Assembly (NCBI RefSeq): GCF_041260155.1
Contig: NC_091941.1
Location: 22,279,247-22,343,246 of the forward strand
Source: Ptychodera flava
Lineage: Eukaryota; Hemichordata; Enteropneusta; Ptychoderidae
Direction of reading: 5' to 3'
DNA: 64,000 nt
The stretch's first letter is position 1; each line of letters begins with the position of its first letter. The notes under the pieces were generated by a model. It did not search any database and had not been told where the DNA came from. It worked only from the letters and a program-made list of their open reading frames with translations. The translations under genes were made by a program, and so were the position numbers. This document shows positions 59,101-64,000 of the stretch, one piece after another.

Positions 59101-62100
59101 TTCAGCATAATTTCAATAAATATTATTTTGTTCATCTGTAGGAACCTATATACCAAGTTTCAAAGCTATCAGATCAGTACTTTTGGAGATACACATTTTT
59201 TGACCAAAAATGGCAAAAGTTGCCCTAAAAATACAAAATTACAGATTGCATCAAAAATTCAATATATATTACTTAGTTCATCTATAGAAACCTGTATACC
59301 AAATTTCAAAACTATTAGACCAGTGCTTTTTGAGAAATACATTTTTTGACCAAATATGGCAAAAATTGCCTTAAAAATGCAAATTTGCATATTTCTGCAC
59401 AATTTGAACAAATCTGAAATAGATCATCCCTAGGGACATATGTACCAATAATCAAAGCTATCTGACTGGTACTTTTGAAGAAGAAGATTTTTAAAGATTT
59501 TTTTACTAAAAATGACAAAAATTGCCTTCAAAATACAAATATGCAAATTTCACCACGATTTGAAGAAATCTGACTGAAGTCACCCTAAGTAAACTGCATA
59601 TCAAATGTCAAAGCAATCGGACAAGCGGTTTCAGAGAAGAAGATTTTTTTACCAAAAACACCAAAAAATACCCCAAAAATACAAATATGCAAATTTCACC
59701 CCAATTTGAACAAACTTAAGTGAGGTCACCCCAAGTGAGCTGCATATAAAATTTCAAAGCAATTGGACTTGCGGTTTCAGATCAGAAGGCTATTGTTGAC
59801 GGACGACGACGGACGACGGACGACGACGGAAAATCAACCTATTTGGCTGACAGCGGAGCTAAAAAGTGATCTCATTTGTACACAAAAGATATCTAAAGCA
59901 ATCTACAGCATTCGTTTGCTAACTTTGGCTAGGAGGGGTCACTTACATGAAGATTGCGTGAAACGTTAATTTTCTATTGCATCTGTGAACTCAAGTTCGC
60001 AAAATATGGCATCCCCCGATGAACACCTTTAAAAGCATTACAAAGCCTAGTTACTGAATGGAAATTGAAAATTGCACTTCTTTTCATGTAAACATGTTTG
60101 TCGAATATGGACTCATGGCTACAGTAAATTCTGGCCATCGAGGTTTTTAAAAAGGCCAACCTCCATGACTCTGGCTTAGGTTTAGAGAGTGTGAATAGCT
60201 ATCAATATTGAACTGTGCAGAGAGTTTATTTAAACGTGAGTGTGCGATAAAGATTATTGAACCATATACCATTTTCTCTAGGGTCTGTGATTGAACCTAT
60301 TGTTAGTGGTAGATGATTCGAATAGCGCGTTCATGGGAATGAGAGTTTCGTTTTCACAGAGTCCCTTTGATGGAACGTCTTTTTTAATCCCCATGAACGG
60401 ATGGACTCACTGTTTGCTTCATCGTGCATGCTTTCCTAACTGATCACTGAACGTTCAGCCATGTATCACCGTAGTGACGTCACGATGAATGATATAAAAA
60501 GCCTGCGGTGCGCTTTCTTTGCCGTGAGCTCTGCATGATGGGAGAAGGCAGTGGTTTCAGTTGACAAGCGACTGTGCCAGGAATGGGAGGTGTTCTGCGA
60601 TATACCATGGAGACAGCATGGAGGTAAAAATACCCTAGAGACCGTAGGAGAGACTTTCATGGATGGAGCAAGGTTGAACCATGGATGTACAACTATTATC
60701 TAGACCAGGCCCTGCTAAAAAAGGAAGTTCAACAAAGCTAATAATTTTTCACATGAGCCAGCTTTCGGGTCGCTTTATATTCCGGAAAAGCCAATTTCGC
60801 CGTTCATAATTACTCGATTGTTCACAAACACGCTTTCATCATGTGATATGGCAGAGACCATCTTCTGATTGATATGGCATTGTTCCTCTCACTCACGTGC
60901 GTATTAGCATAACATAAAAATAGTTATGCAAATAGACACAGCCTGGTGTGACCGTGAAATGACAATGCTATACTCGTCGGAAGATGATCCCTGGCGTATC
61001 ATGTGATGAAAGCGCCAAGCTAGCTCATATGAAAAAACGAGCCTTGGTTCAATGCTAGAATGAATGTAAAGAACGTACTGATGTCGCTGTCCTTCTGTGA
61101 TTTCCTTTATACTCTGGTATCTATGCTTTCTTTTATTTCCCTTTGTTCTAAATTGATACTGCGGAAGTGTAAGCCACCCGATGCTTATCAGATGAAATTT
61201 GTGGGTGACCTTCGACATTTTATTTTATCACGTTTTATCACATTGTTGTTATATGACCTTCTCAATCCCTTGTTCTCACATTACTGGATGTGTGAAGTAC
61301 TCCACTGTTCTCCAATGAATGTTTTATCAACCGAATGAATTTCCTGTTGATCAAACTGATAATAAACTGGCGATTTTGAGGGGCGGGGGACTACAAAAGG
61401 GAGCAAGACGCCTACGAACATGGAGGTACCAAAAGAAGGAATAACGAAGAAGCGACACGGTACGGTGAGGGGGCTACAGAAAGTATAGCTTTTTTTTAGC
61501 TGTTTTTTTTTTTGGGGGGGGGGGGGTTTCCGATCACAAAGTTACGAACACTAATATCGAACTCATCGTAAATACATCAACGATGGATTAAAACGATTGA
61601 AATTTAACATTGTTTGAACTCACACATCGTCGTTGTTTTTTCTGTTTGTTTGCTTATTTCTGAAAAGTTAGAAGGGAAACGAAAGACAGTAAATTGAAAA
61701 TTGCATTAGTTGTGCAAACCAAACCATGAATCTCCAGGTGTGGATTTAATCCCATGGAGATAGTTGCTGATCTTCGCCTCCATGTAAATCCTAATATCTG
61801 TGTTGTAGACAGATCTTAGTTAATCGGCCACAGGCGAATAAAATGTTTTTAAGATACAATGTCCCTTGTACAGCCATTTTCTTCCGCCAAGATGTTACAG
61901 AGACCGTAGTGCATCATGTGCAGTTTGCTTTTTCTCGTTTAGATATTGTTCCTGTCGTCAGGAGTGGATTACTATCGATGTTCTTACGGCGAAACCTGAG
62001 TCATTTTTTTATTAGATTATACAAACGTTGGTTCAAACGTAGGAAGGGCCATGGAGCTATCCTGTTTTAGCTCCATCCTTCACTTCCTCCAACCTTCTAC

Positions 62101-64000
62101 CTCCATGCTCCGAAAAATCCAGTCGTTCGCAATTTAGATTACGTAAAAGCATCTTTCTTTAGACAGAGTGCATTCTAGCTAAGACCATAGACAGCATAGG
62201 GGCAGACCTCTGTGTCTATGGTCAGTCAGACGACAGCCACAAAATGAACTTGGGGAAGTCTACTGTCTATGGTGGCAGGTTCTAGGATAGCATAAAAATT
62301 CTCAATCTTTTGGAATGCAGTTTATTATTTCTTTCAAGAACAAAAAAGGTGCTAAACGGTTGAAACAAATTCTTGTGGACAGCGATAATGCAAATGTTAA
62401 CTCTGAAACTAATCCGTGTTTGATTAGAATTGATTAGCCGTAAATCGTAATCCGAAAAAAAAACAGGGATCAAGACCACGTTTCTCGGGGGTTTAGAGGG
62501 TGCTAAGCCCTTTCTCTCCAGGTGCTGCTTTAGATACTTTCGTAAACTTACGGTGAGTTTTTTGTTGCTGAGGTATTTACACGATACCACAATAGTCTTG
62601 CTTCTATTACCGAAGATTCTACTGTAAACTGCGTGCGTGGTGGTCAGTGATTTACTGTGTGTGCAGCTATTATTTGACATGTCCTTCGATCACGACTCCT
62701 TGTCCTTGTCTCGGGGCACCATCCGCCTTGTTTTACGCAGTCAATGCAAAACAATCGCTATTGTTTCAGATTCAATGGACTGAGATTCTCAGTAGAGACA
62801 GGACAAGGGTATTATTACACATTACACCGTAGGAGGTCTACGCCTGTCGGTATCATCAGACATAGAGAAAGCAGGGACTCGAAAGATCAGTGTAGACCTG
62901 CCGAATACAAGCAAGGAAAGAAGCGAGTGAAAATCATTGACACCAGTGAGAATGGGGCGAGGTTATCTCCATGCAGTGAGGAAATCGAACAAGGCCGCCG
63001 GATGACGTACACACGTTGTATAGGTCCTCCAGGGTCTATGGATCTATGTCGTGGCGCGACATCGTCTGCGGCAACCGTCTATTTCTCTCAGATGTCTTGA
63101 GATGTATTGCACCAGTAACAATTTCATTCACTTGCGAACCATACAACAAGCTCACACAGGCACAGGCGTGTAAACTGTACTAGGAGTTCGGTTTTCTTGT
63201 CGTAGCTAATTTATGTTGATTTTACACCAATAAAATATGCAAGACTTAATAAGTAAACAAACGCGATCCTTTGTATGCAAATACTGCCGTGTTATATAAG
63301 AAACTCTCTTTTTGCGAATAGCATGAACGTGGCAGCTGCTACCACTTTGTATGGAAGTACGAAGGCCCTTTCGATATATTGTTCCGAAAACTACGTAATT
63401 TTTGGGGATGGTGAATATGTTCAACAATTATATAGCACAAAAATGTCTGAAACGACCGACACAACAGAACTTGGAATTCCGTGGCGACATATCCTGGCCC
63501 TATGCACGTATCTTGCGAGAGATATCTATGATGTGCAAGACCTAATTTATGAAAAAGATTACCGTTCTAATTTCCATCTACCATTTTATTCCTGTCCATC
63601 GCATCACTCCATCGACTTATGCGTTCTCTCACTAACCATTTTCTGAAGATCGCCTCACTGTTTATGCACTAACCTTTTATATCGCCCATTCCATCCCCAT
63701 CCGAGTCTTGGAAAGATCTTGGGTACACTTGATAAATTGCGTTCTTTTGCCACCAGTTTGCGTTCGGACATCTAGGAACGGTGACAATGATGACCACTGC
63801 AGCAACGGCCAGTAATACCCAGGACAAAAACATCAGGACGAGCAGGAATGTGCGAAAAGTCTTCCAACCACGCGTGTTCCCTTCCTCGATGAGCTCTGAC
63901 CGGCTCAGGCCCATAAATTCGGACTTCTTTTCGCTTCTCGCCATTTCTTCTTCCATCTGGGCCTTCTCGTTCATGGGCGAGGTCTCCAGTTCTCCCTTCT
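39120..64000 (-). CDS. SLC3A: SLC3-family amino-acid transporter heavy chain (rBAT/4F2hc-like), 5' end beyond window
   Basis: A type II membrane glycoprotein that pairs by disulfide with an SLC7 light chain to form a heteromeric amino-acid exchanger at the plasma membrane. Ten exons: 64000-63674, 57942-57763, 57465-57317, 57062-56937, 56544-56416, 55928-55822, 55416-55203, 54965-54774, 39965-39840, 39449-39120. All are GT/AG and phase-consistent, giving 617 residues from the ATG at 63974; the frame stays open upstream, so the true start may lie outside. Domains: cytosolic FMGLSRSEL box, TM at 42-64, Cys69 (VPRC) for the light-chain bond, then a GH13-like ectodomain including domain B ([16 protein letters not shown]). 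Catalytic positions are altered: the nucleophile region is DGFIVKDA and NHD has become NMK. It therefore combines a 4F2hc-like N-terminus with an rBAT-like domain B. Introns occupy over 90% of the gene. Confidence 0.92.
39840..39965 (-). CDS. SLC3A: SLC3 exon 9
   Basis: 42 codons, phase 0 at both ends. The peptide [20 protein letters not shown] matches the conserved PMQW..s.naGFs block of rBAT-type proteins. It is separated from exon 8 by the 14.8 kb repeat-filled intron. Confidence 0.92.
40454..40721 (+). repeat. Interspersed repeat, copy 1 (CCTCGCGTGCGCATGCGC family)
   Basis: Starts with a near-palindromic 27 bp head, then TTATG, a (TGTC)n run at 40497-40530, CTCAAAAACGGCTG and a tail GTTTGAGGGCGCT. 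The same order of blocks recurs at 50129, so it is a repeat family of about 265 bp. Class unknown. Confidence 0.75.
41210..41277. repeat. 22 bp perfect inverted repeat
   Basis: Arms 41210-41231 (TACGTACGCAGTGTACGCTGTG region) and 41256-41277 are exact reverse complements around a 24 bp loop. TAGCCCTGCGTACG, which overlaps the left arm, also occurs at 40941. Confidence 0.8.
41549..41666. mobile_element. Foldback MITE A with 10 bp target duplication
   Basis: A 118 bp hairpin starting TAGCCGTACGAGTATGGCGA and ending CTCGTAGGGCTA, with arms of about 50 bp and few mismatches. Direct repeats TGCATGTAGC flank it exactly (41539-41548 and 41667-41676). Confidence 0.85.
41723..42295 (+). repeat. 5' LTR
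   Basis: U3 holds a TATA box (TATAAAA, 41936-41942). AATAAA at 42231 marks the polyadenylation region, so R lies roughly between 41965 and 42255. The LTR ends CACGTAACA. Confidence 0.95.
42300..42316 (+). other. Primer binding site, tRNA-Pro type
   Basis: TGGGGGCTCGTCCGGGA, four bases after the LTR, is the complement of a proline-tRNA 3' end as used by murine leukaemia-type elements. Confidence 0.85.
42399..43890 (+). CDS. gag: LTR element gag
   Basis: Begins [20 protein letters not shown]. The N-terminal 80 residues look SAP-like (helix-turn-helix with [12 protein letters not shown]). An E/K/Q-rich coiled coil follows (about 42660-42850), built on the repeated phrase KEKELQM. The capsid region (about 42890-43420) includes the SCAN-like block [12 protein letters not shown] to RLADDY. 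A Ser-rich linker and a CCHC zinc knuckle ([14 protein letters not shown], about 43603-43644) come last. Three of the eight frame breaks lie here (near 42645, 42805, 42880). The internal repeat of the coiled coil itself shows that the second break is a missing A. Confidence 0.85.
43890..44170 (+). CDS. pro: LTR element aspartic protease
   Basis: The active-site motif DTGAS (43911) sits in [15 protein letters not shown]. The C-terminal flap and closing motif ([11 protein letters not shown]) appear in another frame after the T-run break near 44090. It is fused to gag in the same frame, with no stop between them. Confidence 0.85.
44600..45690 (+). CDS. int: LTR element integrase (upstream of RT)
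   Basis: HHCC zinc domain (LHLAHE, then [19 protein letters not shown]), then the DDE core: D in [12 protein letters not shown] in VQSDQGSNF and E in [14 protein letters not shown]. The C-terminal GPY/F module ([10 protein letters not shown] to CHINMLKPY) closes it near 45675. Two frame breaks lie in a G run near 44668 and a T run near 45002. Its place before RT is the unusual point. Confidence 0.9.
45880..46640 (+). CDS. rt: LTR element reverse transcriptase (gypsy type)
   Basis: RT motifs in order: [52 protein letters not shown] and the catalytic [10 protein letters not shown] (about 46420). It shares a continuous frame with the integrase tail, so the order is not an assembly rearrangement at this junction. 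The frame breaks after the catalytic motif near 46461 and again near 46637. Confidence 0.93.
46657..47223 (+). CDS. rh: LTR element RT connection and RNase H
   Basis: [18 protein letters not shown] is the RT thumb end. RNase H has the catalytic D in [15 protein letters not shown] in [14 protein letters not shown] and D in VYIDHNPL. It ends at [11 protein letters not shown] and a TAG, 85 bp before the 3' LTR, with no integrase after it. Confidence 0.93.
   Translation: MRFLGMAGYYRKFCPNFSTITEPLTNLLKKKVKFVWSEQCQQAFDTLKAILQSAPVLSAPDFTLPFKLAVDASDTAAGAVLLQEDSHGIDHPVCYFSRKFNKSQRNYSTIEKECLSLILALQHFEVYVTSSNQPIVVYIDHNPLVFLQKFKGKNQRLLRWSLMLQEFNLDIRHIKGRDNLIADCLSRI
47309..47880 (+). repeat. 3' LTR
   Basis: Identical to the 5' LTR except for one T fewer in a TTT run (position equivalent to about 41847). 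The polypurine tract lies just upstream (47297-47308). Confidence 0.95.
49018..49122. mobile_element. Foldback MITE B with 10 bp target duplication
   Basis: A 105 bp hairpin: 50 bp arms with a single mismatch around an ACA loop (CTCCCACC-ACA-GGTGGGAG). It begins TAGCTCTGCATGG and ends GCAGAGCTA. GCTTATAATG flanks both sides (49008-49017 and 49123-49132). Confidence 0.9.
49190..49620. repeat. About three diverged tandem units of 150 bp
   Basis: Phrases such as ACTTGACCAAAG, ATTGAAAGTCATTT and CAGCTAATTCATAATTTGCA recur at about 150 bp spacing. AT-rich and non-coding. Confidence 0.6.
49710..50128 (-). pseudogene. LINE reverse-transcriptase fragment
   Basis: A 140-codon frame holding only the first RT blocks ([47 protein letters not shown]). 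It resembles but is clearly different from the LINE at 30432. Its upstream edge abuts the repeat head at 50129 and the palm motifs are absent. Confidence 0.85.
50207..53332. mobile_element. 3.1 kb TIR element with TTA target duplication, non-autonomous
   Basis: Ends are inverted repeats starting GGGACGATTCAGAATTTACT (at least 29 bp, continuing through a variable G/C tract to GGTGGAGGATTTTC). TTA is duplicated exactly (50204-50206, 53333-53335) and copy 1 of the host repeat shows the empty site. Subterminal GGCCCCCCCTA-type repeats occur three times at each end (about 50277-50350 and 53198-53272), all in the same direction. The 2.7 kb interior has no transposase frame. The TTA duplication and G-rich tips fit PIF/Harbinger-like elements; this is inference. 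Confidence 0.85.
52211..52392. repeat. Long hairpin inside the TTA element
   Basis: Arms of about 84 bp (52211-52294 and 52309-52392), with the best block GACCATTAACGTTTATTTGT matching its reverse complement at 52341-52362 and some mismatches outside. The loop is about 14 bp. No target duplication recognised. Confidence 0.8.
54774..54965 (-). CDS. SLC3A: SLC3 exon 8
   Basis: 64 codons, phase 0, starting at [14 protein letters not shown] after a CTAAAG acceptor, then [19 protein letters not shown], the conserved GH13 strand block. NMK stands where glycosidases have NHD, so the third catalytic Asp is missing. Confidence 0.93.
55203..55416 (-). CDS. SLC3A: SLC3 exon 7
   Basis: Phase 2 in, phase 0 out. 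[17 protein letters not shown] keeps the Glu at the general acid-base position of GH13 enzymes. It ends at SNSWV. Confidence 0.92.
55822..55928 (-). CDS. SLC3A: SLC3 exon 6
   Basis: 107 bp, phase 0 in and 2 out: [20 protein letters not shown] to GPEKPR. It is the least conserved exon, matching the variable helix before the acid-base strand. Confidence 0.85.
56087..56119. repeat. (CAA)n microsatellite
   Basis: About 11 CAA units in SLC3 intron 5, preceded by CAT/ATC-rich sequence. Confidence 0.95.
56416..56544 (-). CDS. SLC3A: SLC3 exon 5
   Basis: 43 codons, phase 0. [20 protein letters not shown] holds GH13 region II. Arg and the nucleophile Asp of DGFRxD are Ile and Lys. An acidic stretch ([12 protein letters not shown]) follows. 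Confidence 0.93.
56937..57062 (-). CDS. SLC3A: SLC3 exon 4
   Basis: 42 codons, phase 0. Domain B end: [19 protein letters not shown] then [16 protein letters not shown], matching the YYLH..QPDLN block of rBAT and glucosidases. Confidence 0.93.
57317..57465 (-). CDS. SLC3A: SLC3 exon 3
   Basis: 149 bp, phase 1 in and 0 out. [17 protein letters not shown] is GH13 region I (usual D.VPNH, here E), followed by the start of domain B with RYPPNNW at the splice junction. Confidence 0.94.
57763..57942 (-). CDS. SLC3A: SLC3 exon 2
   Basis: 180 bp, phase 1 at both ends: [20 protein letters not shown], then [19 protein letters not shown], the conserved GH13 strands 1-2. The D.GYDI calcium/active-site loop is not conserved. 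Confidence 0.93.
58610..59790. repeat. Minisatellite, about eight units of 148 bp
   Basis: Each unit carries GGCAAAAATTGCCCCAAAAA, TGCAGATTTCATCATAATTT, ACCAAATTTCAAAGCTATC and ACATTTTTTGACC in this order. Unit marks lie near 58640, 58768, 58917, 59065, 59209, 59356, 59511 and 59660. The array ends in GACGGACGACG repeats at 59799-59829. Confidence 0.85.
60475..60500 (+). promoter_or_regulatory. CRE and TATA cluster in SLC3 intron 1
   Basis: A perfect palindromic cAMP-response element TGACGTCA (60475-60482) lies 10 bp upstream of TATAAAAA (60493-60500), on the strand opposite to SLC3. Possible donors (CATGGAG followed by GTAAAA, about 60618) follow. No protein-coding transcript was recognised. 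Confidence 0.4.
63674..64000 (-). CDS. SLC3A: SLC3 exon 1 (first visible, possibly incomplete at 5')
   Basis: Encodes the cytosolic tail, the membrane anchor [24 protein letters not shown] (Cys for the light-chain disulfide) and the ectodomain start [20 protein letters not shown]. The first in-window ATG is 63974, but the frame is open to the edge (ELETSP precedes it), so an upstream start is likely. Donor GTTAGT at 63673. Confidence 0.92.

Larger units (their letters stand above)
57943..63673 (-). other. SLC3 intron 1 (5.7 kb)
   Basis: Contains the 148 bp minisatellite at 58610-59790, a CRE-plus-TATA cluster at 60475 on the plus strand, and G and T runs near 61490-61530. No exon of the SLC3 gene or another recognised gene could be placed. 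Confidence 0.7.

Noticed and set aside
58610-59790. Regularly spaced repeats as a CRISPR array
   Set aside because: Units of 148 bp without unique spacers, in an intron of an animal gene; it is a minisatellite. The 400 bp units at 18042-21690 are rejected for the same reason.
60611-62106. GCATGGAGGTA at 60613 and TACCTCCATGC at 62099 as TIRs of a 1.5 kb element
   Set aside because: Short match of a phrase (ATGGAGGTA) that recurs by itself around 9940, 10370 and 61423; no duplication seen.

Overview
This is eukaryotic nuclear DNA: AT-rich, intron-rich, full of microsatellites, MITE-like hairpins and retrotransposons. The gene content (SLC16-type and SLC3-type transporters, fatty-acid-binding proteins, a RING protein) is animal. 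The LTR element has gypsy-type enzymes in the Ty1/copia order (protease, integrase, reverse transcriptase, RNase H), which is the hallmark of the Gmr1-like lineage described from deuterostomes. My best inference is a non-vertebrate marine deuterostome (hemichordate, echinoderm or cephalochordate). The species cannot be fixed from the sequence alone.

Layout. 1-2370, minus: the N-terminal half of a monocarboxylate-transporter-like (SLC16) gene running off the left edge. 3752-4864, minus: a RING-finger protein exon. 4865-10553: gene-poor DNA with microsatellites and a perfect hairpin. 10554-14002, plus: a complete four-exon gene of unknown family behind a TATA box. 16720-23018: a 6.3 kb non-coding foldback element, that is, a giant inverted repeat whose 2.3 kb arms are built from tandem units of about 400 bp. 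23357-35080: four intronless fatty-acid-binding-protein genes (three plus, one minus), with a 5'-truncated LINE and a TIR element between the third and fourth. 39120 to beyond 64000, minus: at least ten exons of an SLC3-type amino-acid-transporter heavy chain (rBAT/4F2hc family).

The 14.8 kb eighth visible intron of the SLC3 gene is a landing pad. It holds a full-length Gmr1-like LTR retrotransposon (41723-47880), two small foldback elements with 10 bp target duplications, a second LINE fragment, and a 3.1 kb TIR element with a TTA duplication that sits inside another repeat and carries its own hairpin.

The transporters and lipid-binding proteins share no operon-like logic; they are neighbours on a chromosome. 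The most notable points are: (1) the copia-like pol order of a young gypsy-type element, whose reading-frame breaks can all be explained as single-base losses in short base runs; (2) the giant foldback ending about 340 bp upstream of a FABP start codon; (3) intronless FABP paralogues lacking the usual Arg-x-Tyr tyrosine; (4) an SLC3 heavy chain that keeps domain B but has lost two of three glycosidase catalytic residues; (5) a TIR element with an RSS-like CACAGTA end and a 5 bp target duplication. Splice sites were placed by eye using GT/AG, phase and family conservation; no alignments or searches were run.
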